Source: Thalassia testudinum
Lineage: Eukaryota; Streptophyta; Magnoliopsida; Alismatales; Hydrocharitaceae
Direction of reading: 5' to 3'
Length of the DNA: 64,000 nucleotides
Assembly (NCBI GenBank): GCA_037157565.1
Contig: JAZHRO010000002.1
Span: forward strand, 73,706,001 to 73,770,000
This document shows positions 21,827 through 31,496 of the stretch, in pieces; position 1 is the first letter of the stretch, and every line of letters starts with the position of its first letter. The notes beneath the pieces were generated by a model that saw only the letters and a program-made list of their open reading frames with translations, searched no databases and was not told the DNA's origin. The position numbers and the translations under genes are program-made.

Positions 21827-22465
21827 GCCTGTTTAATGCAGTTCGCTTGCTTATGTTCTAAGGTAGATGGTGTCTAGTCATTGCCTCAAACCTTCCACAA
21901 TTAGTGATTGGGCTGATGATGGGACTACATCATTTGAGTGTCCCAAGGCCTAGGGTGAGGCATGTGCCACATCCTCTTAGACTCATTATTCAGCCATGTC
22001 TTATCGCATTAAATGTTATAGGATGGCTAGGGGTGATAGAGGGGTATGCCTCTTTGCCTTCCTCTCCCTATATAGAGGGGATTTGTTGGGGGTGGGGTTC
22101 ATGCCCTCACTCCTCCCCCGATTTGCTAAAGAGTTGTCGTAGTGCCTATTGGTTGACCTCTGCTTACTTTAGTAGTGTGGTTTAGGTAGCTTGTGATGTT
22201 TTCCATTAATTGAGGTAAGTGAGACCCTTCTTTGAGGTCATTAAGTGTGGATCCCCTTCTTTTCTCGCTATGGCTCATACTCCACCTTTAGGCAAACTAT
22301 TACTGCAGCGGCAAAGATTGCATGATTTCTGCAGCCTTATTTTGGGTGGTCAGCCAGGTTGTGTTCACTCTCGTGGGGAAAATAACTCTCTGCATGCGTT
22401 GTTATGCCATCATCTATGTGACCCTTACCCTGCTCCTTGTGGGATCACGTTCCTTGCATCTAACA
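21827..22465. repeat. Inner left arm of foldback element G
   Basis: 21827-22148 matches the reverse complement of 27507-27830, including a TATA-like CTATATAG (22068-22075) and the word GGGGATTTGTTGGGGGTGG. 22148-22465 matches the reverse complement of 22595-22934. Identity looks like ~75-85% by eye. The frames at 21904-22185 and 22219-22530 lie wholly in the arm and are not kept open in the partner arm. Confidence 0.8.
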
Positions 22466-22594
22466 GACTAAGTGAGCCTCTTAACAGGCTTGGCCTTTTG
22501 TTGCGATTTCTCACAAATGAAACCAACTGATCGAGCTAATGAACTCAATAGGAAAAGTGAGAGAAGGGTAAGGATTTGTAATTAAAACCTAGTG

Positions 22595-22934
22595 GCAGGA
22601 GGCATTGCAACCAAAAGGAGAAGGGTAAGGGTCACACAAATGATGATGCAATAGCACACGTGGAGAGTTGTTTTCCCCATGAGAGCAAACACAACCTAGT
22701 TGGCCACCCAAAATGAGGTTGCAAAACCTATGCAACATCTATCGCCATAGTAAAAGTTCTCATGAAGGTGGAGTATGAGCCACAGTGAGGAACAAGGGGA
22801 GCCACACTTAATTGCCTTAAAGAAGGGGCCCACTTACCTTAGTTAATGGACGACATCCTCCCAATAGAACGATTGATGCCCCATGACAAGCTGGCCCAAC
22901 TGTGCTACCAAAGTAAGCAGAAGCTGACTAATAG
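22595..22934. repeat. Inner right arm of foldback element G
   Basis: Reverse complement of 22148-22465. It is interrupted at 22934/22935 by the 4.6-kb composite insertion, after which the arm resumes at 27502. Confidence 0.8.
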
Positions 22935-25076
22935 TGTTGTGACCCAACACCTAATGGCATTGAGTCACAAATTTCAAACCTGAATACTTATTGTCCAACG
23001 CATAAACATGAAAAACATATGTAGAATCAAATGAAATGCTAACCAAAATATTAAATGTGGAAATTAAATATAATATGTCAAGTTTAAATCCAAACAAAAA
23101 ATAAAAGTGCATCAAAAAGAAAATCTAGTAATCTATTACATTAAGAAGAAAATAGGAAAAAGAAATACTAATATAGTGGGGTGGTAAGTAACTGATAAAC
23201 TTGTATGTCATTGCTCCGCACCCCATTCCAGAAACTCTCTGACCATTGCCTATGCTTGGGATGGTTCACCGGCATCTAAAGTTAGTTTAAAGAGAAAAAT
23301 TCCCAGTAGAACATATCTAAATCTAGGCAACTAATTGTAAGTAGCAAAAATAGGCAATAATATAAATGAAATGAAGAGCTAACAAGAATGCATTGTAAAG
23401 TTTAAGTAACCACTTAGAGTATGGTACAATCAATTAGTTTAAGCATTAAAATCCCTTGAATTAGACTTAATTGGGGCCAGCTGTGTCTTGCCCGCCTCAA
23501 GGACCCATGACATAGGATATGATAGGCGTATGACCTCAAAAACAAACTCGGGGGTGGCTACATCACAGGTGTAAGGTGTCCTCTACCTTGGATAACTCTT
23601 CTCCTCGAGACAGCAATGGATGGAACACTCCACGTTGGATGCAAAAGAACCCTGAGGTCGCACTCAACTTGGCTATTAGCTTGAGTCACAAGGAGGCATG
23701 CATCTCCCTAGCCATGAACAATCACTGAGAACCATGACCCGGGAAACTAACAAATAGTTTACTAGGCATCTCCATATTTATCTCAAAGAATCATCATCAA
23801 ATCATTTATAATGTAATGTTCACAATATATTTATTTCTTGAATTTTAATTAGAAGTTATAAAAGAGTTCAAATAGCATTACTATCAAATTGATTGCTAAA
23901 TTAATTATTTTCCAATTTCTGACAATCAAGTTATCATTTAACAAGCACAATGACACCAATTTTACAAAAAAACAAAGTTCATTTCATAAATGTGATGATA
24001 GGGCTACATTTAGTATACTTAAGCACCCATAATTCATCAAATCATGAAAATTGTCTAAGAATTTGTAATTAATATTTTTTTTCCAACAGTTAATCATAAC
24101 AATCTAGTATTAGATAGCATTAAATGTTTAAAATACATTCCCACACACGTCAACAAGTACGAGTAAGGAAACAGGGATAAGGTATTGATTTTAATAAGAA
24201 AGAACAAATCAAATCAGATAATTTCTCATCCTATGTTCACAGATTTCGAGGAAACATGTAAATGTACAAGAAACGAATAATTGTTAAGACGCGACATTCT
24301 ACCTTACATGCATGTAGTACAACGCACTTGAAACCCCTTTCATACGATTACATGCAAAAATGTCCTCTAATTTGCACCTTGAAAATTAGAGCAGAAATCG
24401 TCTGATTCGACTGTATGGATGTGTCTGTCACAGTCGAAAACCTAGAGATCAAGTCTTGGATTATCGAAATTCAACCTTAGATGGCCTCGATTTTCACGAA
24501 ATAAGGACAGCCATCAAATCTTAAATAACTTACTAAGTCCCTTTACAAGAACCTAAACGAAATACTAAAAACTTTAATTATTTACAATGTAATTTTTTCA
24601 ACTCTTGAATTATCTTCTCTTCTCCCCACTATTCTTCTTCTTCGTTCTTCATTCTCTCCTCGCAAATGACACCATGCACATGCATGCTCTTACTCAGCCC
24701 TTACCAGGCCACCACCGACCGTTTGACCAATCGAGACTCAGTTGCCAGCCATTTGTCAAATCTCCTCCCTCGCTCTTTCTTTCTCTAACTTCTTCTCTGC
24801 ATGATGGGAGTAAGACCCATCATGCTAGTGCTCCTTCATGTCTCATCGTCATGTCGCCCTCACCGCTAATGTTCTCTTCTCCTCCTTCATCATTGCCATC
24901 CTCCCCTCTTCCTTCCTCGTTCTCCTTCCTCTCCCCCCATCTTCCACTCCTTTTCTCTCTCAACATGCACACGTTCACATGAAAGAAGAGAAAAAATGAC
25001 ATGAGAATGAAGGGCCTCACCTTGACGTTGTCACCACCCTCGCACCTTGCGTTGCATGCCTGTCGTATCAGAAAAA

Positions 25077-25094
25077 TCTCCGGCAATAGCACCA
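25077..25094 (-). promoter_or_regulatory. Degenerate primer binding site of element F
   Basis: On the minus strand TGGTGCTATTGCCGGAGA. It differs from the TGGCGCCGTTGCCGGGGA site of element C at four positions, all transitions and mostly of the C-to-T or G-to-A kind expected from methylated-cytosine decay. It sits 3 bp inside the LTR that starts at 25098, which identifies that LTR as a 5' LTR on the minus strand. Confidence 0.65.
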
Positions 25095-25097
25095 AAA

Positions 25098-26818
25098 TGT
25101 TGTAGCAGAAAATCGTCGCAAATAGAGTTGAGTTTTGAAAACCCATCATTATAGCACGATTTGCGAGGAAAAACCGTCAACAGATAAATTTAACTGAAAC
25201 TCAAAAGGAATTCCGTGTTGAACATAGGGAGGTGGACGTTTGACTAAAAATCACGTTTATTTTATTGTCACGAAGCAGATTAATTGGTCAAATTGAATTA
25301 AAACTAGCTATCTACTTAAAGAATAATGAATAGAAGAAAAAGAGAGAGAATATTGCAAATAAAGACAAAATAGAGATAGAATAAACATGGATTTCATAAT
25401 CATCAAGTGATGTTTGTTACAACTAATCAGTACACTAGAAAGCTAGAAAGATTACAACTAGAAAGTGATAGATCTACTCTAGAAAGCGGTAAAGAGAAGG
25501 TAGAGAGAAGTTATCCTCCTCGACGGCTAATTGGAGGATGAGCCGCGTTGACAGAGTGCCCTAACAAAGATGGTGAGATGCGGGACGAGGGAGAACGAAG
25601 ATTGACTACGGAGAATGGGGCAGTGTGACATCGTAATGGGATCCGCTTCTCGAATGACAGTGAGAGGACAACCGCGGGATGCTCCATGAAGGAGGTGAGA
25701 AGGTGGAAAAATTATATTTGTAACTCTAATGGAGCATCCCGGGTTTGGGACAAGCTCTTAGAACTTTAGAGGGGGTGAGCGAAGAAAGGAAGGGATGAAG
25801 AAAGTGTGAGGGTCATAGATCCATTTATAGGTGAAGATTGGAGGCACAAAGGTCATTTTATCTTAAAACATTAAATGAGGGGTTCTTTTTTGATGGATAT
25901 AAATGTCACTAAAGACCCCACGTTGCTAAAGGATGTGCGCACGCCCCCACCTCCTCTCCTTCTGTGCACAAAACACCTATGCACGAACACGCAATATTAG
26001 ACATCCAATCACAAGATCAAACAACTTAAAATCAATCTCGCTAATGCCTTCATCGTGCGCTCGCGCGTGAGATCGAGCGTAAGCGTCAAGCGTCGAATCG
26101 CGCGTCTACCTGATTTGAAGATCTGGGTCGTTGGCGTCTGATCGTTCGGCTAGATTTTGCACTCGTGTGCGAGGAGGGCGTAGCACCGCGAATCGAACGT
26201 GCACTCTCTGCTCATGTAGCACCTTAACTGCTGCGCTATGCGTGAGTTTGAGGCGTGCAGAAGCTTTTGTGCGGTCGAGATCAAGCGTTGATGTTCGCTT
26301 GGAGAGGTGGAGCGGGAGGCCTTAGCATGCGTTGGGCGGTTGGAATGGCCCCACGTGGCACCATCTTAGCCGTCAATCGTCTGTGAGTTGTAGATGGTGC
26401 TACGGATGTTGGATTGGACTGATTTTCACGCTGTTGGGCTGTGATCGTCGATCCGAACCCATCCATGTGGTCAGATTTGTCATGTGATGTACGGATTTAC
26501 ACCATCTTGGCTCCTTAAGCTCTGATCTTTCTCGGACTGCATCTGATGCTACGGAAGTCCAATCGAAGCGATCTTGGAGTTGTTGAATTTCGATCATTGC
26601 CCTGATCAGATCTGTATGGTTAGATCTTCAATCTGAGGCCTCGATAAGATATTGTCCTATTTCCTGAGCATAAAAAGAGAAAATTAACATAAAATTTATA
26701 CAACCTAATTTAAATGCATGATGATGCATGTTATGCAATATTTATAATGTATGATGCAACTTATGTCTAAGAACACACAAAAATAGATGGTTTATGTGAT
26801 ATAAACGTGTTTACATCA
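25098..26818 (-). mobile_element. 5' LTR of element F (D-type OTA LTR)
   Basis: A 1721-bp LTR: plus-strand ends TGTTGTAGC... and ...TTTACATCA. It is homologous in opposite orientation to the D LTR (10353-12099). For example, the segment around 26281-26466 (minus) corresponds to 10719-10900, with a conserved GTGGCACCAT-type core. In element sense it starts with the hairpin TGATGTAAA / TTTATATCA (loop CACG). The U5 motif lies at 25216-25232. A matching 3' LTR or polypurine tract was not found to the left, so F is truncated. The base run after the right end is ATGTC. Confidence 0.65.
26150..26250 (-). repeat. tRNA-like sequence (SINE head or tRNA pseudogene) inside LTR F
   Basis: On the minus strand TAGCGCAGCAG (26238-26228) fits the Pol III A box TRGYNNARNNG. 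GTTCGATTC (26198-26190) fits the B box GWTCRANNC, with 40 bp between box starts. A GCGC/GTGC D-stem is possible; the acceptor and anticodon stems are poor, so this is not a functional tRNA. The homologous D LTR has no counterpart that I can see, which suggests an insertion such as a tRNA-derived SINE. No SINE tail was identified. Confidence 0.4.
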
Positions 26819-27501
26819 ATGTCCTCTCAATCTTCCTGCCTTGCCAGGTCGTCCTCTCGGCATCTCCATCTCTCTCTTTATGAGTATAGGAACAAACGAG
26901 GAGGGCCTTTGTTTGATGGCAGTGGCTAAGAAGGTTGAGCTGAGTATATATAAAGTTAGAGAGGCAAAGGAAACGTGGAGAGGTGGGGAAGATTAGGTTT
27001 AGGAATAATAATGAATGGTAAGGGGGGTTAGGATTTGGAAAGTATATATATACATATATTTAACTTTCCATAACTACTAGTACTCTCGTAACTAGGTCAA
27101 ATGGGCTTTGATTCCCACGAAACACATATCGTCGAAATCGTTATAAAACAAGGAATTTAGTGAAATTTACAAATTTCCAAATGGAGTTTATGTGCATAGT
27201 GCGATTCCCAAGATGGGTCACACGTGAATTTGCTCATGGTACACATGCATTTCACATATCCGAGGTCCGATCTCCGGATGAAACATACAGTCAGAATCCT
27301 TGTGACACTGGAAACCTAACCATACTTTTGGATTCTCAATCTGAGGTATGGATCGCAAAAATGAAAAATACACAAGTTTCTGGATTAATTACGTGCTTTC
27401 AATTTGCACGGGCTTTGATTTGCACATAGTTGGTGGCATCAAATTCATTTCGAGGTCTAGTATTCGATTAAATAGTCAAATTGTCGGTTCGGGTTATTAA
27501 A

Positions 27502-28050
27502 AATAGGCACTATAATAACTCTCTAATGGATCGAGCAGTGAGGGAACTTACGCCACCCCCAACAAATCCCCTATATAAGGTGGAGAGGATGGAGAAGAGG
27601 CATAACCATTCTATTAGCCCCAGTTGTCCTATCAACATTTAATGTGACAGGATGTGGACAAACAATTAGCCTAGGAAGATGCGGTGCACACCATATCCCA
27701 AGCCTTGAGACACTTAAATGATAGTCCCATCATTAGGACAATCGCTGATTGCAAAAGGCTTGAGACGATGGCTGGCACCATTTGCCCTAAAACTTAAGCA
27801 GACGAACTACGTAAGACAAGCAGCACCCCCCAGGGAAGACACGGGACTCGAAAATACTACGAGTGGCAAATGCCCACCAAGTACAAACAAAGAACAAGCC
27901 CCCCCCCCAGAGGAGAGAAGAGGCAGGAAAGGTCACCTACCTCATTAAGCAAGCAGGAAGGCCGCTAGGACCAGCAAGCCCCCCAAAAGAGGAGGTATGA
28001 AGGGTCACCCACCTCTCTAAGTAGGTGGAAGGTCATCAAAACTAGCGAGC
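27502..28050. repeat. Outer right arm of foldback element G, with two reversed 75-bp units
   Basis: 27507-27830 is the reverse complement of 21827-22148. 27810-27894 matches 17395-17472 reversed (both contain GGGCATTTGC-ACTCGTAGTA). 27895-28050 holds two units of the 75-bp minisatellite in reverse orientation. The frame at 27718-27948 is repeat-derived. Confidence 0.8.
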
Positions 28051-28059
28051 CTCCATGTT

Positions 28060-29420
28060 AATTGAAGGCTCCAGTGAATACCTTTCATAAATTTTGTGAT
28101 AATACGATGGCTAACAAAACTTCACTTATTACAAAGGTTGAAGCTACATCATTATTTTTGGTATACATCTTGGTAGTCTTATCTCTCATTTTTAGTTGCA
28201 AAAATTATCATTTCTTTGATGAATCTCTTGTCATTGAAGTTCCTAGTGTCTATCCGACGTCCATTGCTTGTTTTTTGCTAATTTGCAAGAAATAGAAAAT
28301 CGAGGTCACCTTGTCTTAACATCAAATGTTTTGACAAAAGAGTTGCAACAACACTTAGGTTCTTTCTTCTATTACAAAATGTCCCAATGAAGGTTACACT
28401 TTTAATCAAGTGAAAAGAGTGTTCCACACTTTTGAAATCAATGAAACACTTCTTGAGCTACATAATATTGGCAAACCATTTGTAGCTCCCAATATGGCTC
28501 TCCTTATTAGAGTCCTCTTTCACCTCCTTGCATGGAACCTAAGCGTGAAATACTTCCACTTTTAAAATTCTGGTGGACATTCTTCCCTTAATTCATGCTA
28601 TTGTCAATGATGTGCAAGTCAACCAAAACATAATATTTTTTCATTTTCTACGTCCTCATCACTATGCTTCCACTCTTCCTCTTGACATGCCAGTCTCTTA
28701 TATCCTAATTAAGTGTGGAGTAGATCCGTCCAATTTCAGACCACTAAGAAAATTTGTTTACTACATGTGGTCCACACTCAAGAAAATGGGTGCCAGGTCA
28801 TTACCTAGGAGGGCAAGTTCTAAGGATGATGAGTAAGAGGATGTTGATCCAAATGCTCAATCCACGTCACATCAAGGGGAGGGTTCCAGTTCTTCTTTTG
28901 TTCCCATGACTCTTCCTTACCCTTAAGCCAAGGGTCCATGGGTGGATGTCACCTACCCCTAAGGTGAAGTCTCATGCCTAAGATGTTGGATTCAATAAAC
29001 CATTTTGGCCATTTTACTTTCAATGCCACATATGACATGCGCCATCTCAAATGAAAACTCCATGATCTTCGTGTTTCTTTATGTCAATCGAGCCACATCT
29101 CTCCTTCCTCATGGCCTAGACAATGACATAGAGCTCAACCTCAAGCTCCTACTATTTTTGGAGAGTGTCGAAAGAAATCTTTTCAAGACCCTCACGAGCA
29201 TAAGGAAGAAGGTGGTGAGCTAATACTCCGAAGCAAAGACGATTCAAATGAAGAACATGATGGGGATGATGCAGACATCCCCTATCAAGAAGAAAGTGAT
29301 GAAGCAGTGAATGAAGATAATAACAATGATGGTAATGGTGGTTATGATGATGATGATGATGGAAATGATGCAGATTATATCAACACTTTGACCTGTCATT
29401 ATTCCTGCAAGAACAATTGT
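28060..29420 (+). pseudogene. Decayed coding sequence, probably transposon-derived
   Basis: Short plus-strand frames follow each other with breaks. 28062-28295 is hydrophobic in the middle. 28573-28836 encodes LPLIHAIVNDVQVNQNIIFF...LDMPVSYILIKCGVD. 29005-29223 is a third piece. The tail (29230-29400) is very acidic (runs of Glu, Asp and Asn from GAT-rich repeats). The 28573 piece faintly resembles a domain of unknown function found in plant retrotransposon-associated proteins. That resemblance is weak, and I do not name a family. No intact gene is present. Confidence 0.35.
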
Positions 29421-30540
29421 GCGATTGACACATAAGGGGATGATTTGTGCTTAAAAAGAAAATAATAGAAATTTAAAATCACACCACAAATTCAAACCAC
29501 AAATAAGACAAAAATTTATAAAGGAAACCCAAAAAGATGGGGCTTGAGGTGGCATGGTGGGTTATGTGGCTAGGATTAAGTCACCTAAGATGGAGGGCTA
29601 GGATGTAGTATTGAAGACAATGAGGTGGAGTAGGCTAGGTGTGTGGAGTGGAGTTCTATAGTAGAGTTAGCTTGGATGTGGGTAATTGGGCTAAGTGAGC
29701 TCAATTAATTAACATGGTGTGCAACTCTATTTGTCTGTCTCCTAAAAATGGCTCCTGCAAGGAGAAGAAAACATATACTAATGCATATTATTCAACTAAA
29801 CTTCAAGATGCAGTTATTAACCTTAAATTGCATTATTTACACTATGGTGCACTAATACATAAATTGCCTTAACTTAATGCATATATATAGATGATGCTAC
29901 CTAACTAGCATGAATTAAGCATGATCTAGTTGAATTAATGTAAATTCATTAAAGATCATGTGTCTCTTGTGCCCTTTATTCACATCAGCTTTCCAGTTTC
30001 AACACCATGGTTGGTGTATCCCCTTATCGATCCACCAAATGTGCATATTTGGACACAGAGGCACATATCTGTCTCAGGTTAAAGGATACGCCTTCTTTGT
30101 AACAGTGATAAGGGGACTTTCGCATTTCTATCTCATTGAGTCAACTCTTTGACTTAATTTGCGTGATAACCCTGAATCTCTCTTCTCATGTAGAGGATGT
30201 GCATTAAGGGCATCAGTCAGATAATAGTCTTTAGAGAAGATTACCACTCTTCTTAGATTGAATACTATAGTTAGATATTATGATGGTTCTTGATGATTTA
30301 TTGAAATCCTTTATCCAAATTGTTTGGATCCTTCAATACTTGTCGGTATATCCAACATAGCACAGTATATTATCCCGATTATACTGAGAGACCCATTTAA
30401 CCATGTTAGTGTGTCCACATGATCTGACACTTAGATCGAGTGATTTGACTCGAGTTGGCTCGCTTAAGGCACATAACTCCAATAATTTGATCCTGTAAAC
30501 TTTTAAAAAGGTGTGCATATCCTTGTGTATCCCATAATAA
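29421..30540. other. No gene recognised
   Basis: AT-rich single-copy-looking sequence with frames under 70 codons. I see no repeats or motifs worth naming. Confidence 0.4.
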
Positions 30541-31496
30541 CATATCTGTGGAAGTGCACTAGAGGGGGGTGATTAGTGCTAAAGGCGGTAAATAAACAAT
30601 TAATTCAAGTTAATGTAGATTTAAAATATGGTCAAATAATCAACAAATATGACATCAACCACAACACCAGTATTTATAGTGGAAACCCAACCTTGGGAAA
30701 AACCACTACCTAGATCTCCCAATCTAAGATTTTGCCCTGAGTCTAACTTGGAATACTAATCGGTACTTATGGTGTACCAAATCCTTTTACAAACCCTCTT
30801 GATATCCTAATCAAGAGTAATGGGTACCAAACCCCTTTTCAATCCCTCTTGATATTCCAATCAAGAGAAAACTCCTCTTTCTCAAGAGGAAGGGAACCCA
30901 CAACCCGAGCCCTCAGATTACAAGTAGATTAAGGAATAAAATAGAATTAAAACACAATTTAGCTCATATGGATAGCCTTAATAAGATATTCAATCAATTG
31001 TATGAACTAGTTATCTAGGAGACTAAAAAGAACTCCCTTAGTGATTGTGAGAAGATGATGTTACTAGGAGTTGAAGTGATGAAGCTTCAAGTAAGTGTGA
31101 ATTGGAGAATCAAAGCTTCAATTACTTCCAAGAACACTAAATGTATGCTTTAGTTGAATGTAGACTTGAATGCACTTTAGAGTATGTTTTTGGGGTGTTT
31201 TTCTCTTCTATATGTTCTCAAAAAGTGGGAAATCATCTCATATATATAGAGGGGTGAATGGACTAGTTTAGGTGCATATAAGGCCCCTATTCAGCGGTTA
31301 AAATGTTTTTCAATTAGATTTGCCAACGGCTAACTAATATACTCAAAAAGTGCTTTATCTAACGTTAGGTAAATGTAATCTAACGTTAGGTGAACTATTT
31401 AACGTTAGGTACTTAGTTAGGTGTAAAATTCACTATCTCCTGGAAGTATTCAATTTGGCCTAAAATAGCCTACCTAACGTTAGGTAACTATTCGAA
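30541..31496. other. Probable old retrotransposon-derived sequence
   Basis: It begins near GTGCACTAGAGGGGGGTGATTAG (30555-30577), a phrase similar to sequence next to many plant Copia-type LTRs. Two diverged direct repeats follow at 30775-30870 (ACCAAA-CCTTTT-AA-CCCTCTTGATAT-C-AATCAAGAG). No coding sequence is present. The assignment is weak. The AACGTT palindrome cluster described separately lies at its right end. Confidence 0.3.
31358..31485. repeat. Four CTAACGTTAGG-type palindromes in 128 bp
   Basis: TAACGTTA centred sites occur at 31359-31370, 31380-31391, 31399-31410 and 31472-31485, the last being the full palindrome ACCTAACGTTAGGT. They share the ACGT core with the GACGTC arrays of the B LTRs but are a different word. 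They lie just outside the left edge of element A. Confidence 0.75.

Larger units (their letters stand above)
22935..27501. mobile_element. Composite insertion in the right arm of G
   Basis: The arm is split here. AATAG precedes the insertion (22930-22934) and follows it (27502-27506), consistent with a 5-bp target duplication. The ends TGTTGTGACCC and (reverse complement) TTTAATAACCC resemble the short inverted ends of chromovirus-type LTRs. The interior is not a single element: it includes the OTA-type LTR at 25098-26818 with a primer site beside it. 22935-24600 and 26824-27501 are otherwise unassigned AT-rich sequence without genes. How the pieces joined is unresolved. Confidence 0.5.
16795..28050. 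mobile_element. Foldback-like inverted-repeat element G, interrupted by two insertions
   Basis: After removing the insertions 17473-21821 and 22935-27501, the remaining sequence is a large inverted repeat. 22148-22465 pairs with 22595-22934; 21827-22148 pairs with 27507-27780; 17395-17472 pairs with ~27810-27894; the 75-bp minisatellite (16795-17400) pairs with 27895-28050. The central spacer is ~130 bp. Long arms built partly of tandem repeats recall foldback transposons or MULE-related foldback elements. I see no transposase and no target duplication, so the class is unproved. Sequence at 16200-16795 may also belong to the left arm but has no partner on the right. Confidence 0.65.

Noticed and set aside
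22219..22530. 103-codon frame near the foldback centre
   Set aside because: It lies within an inverted-repeat arm and the partner arm does not keep it open.
25098..26818. LTR F paired with 22935 as its 3' LTR
   Set aside because: The two share only TGTTGT at the start; the following sequence does not align, so I do not call a complete element.
28573..28836. Possible host gene fragment
   Set aside because: The frame is short and flanked by stops. The weak resemblance is to transposon-associated proteins, so I list it only as a decayed pseudogene.
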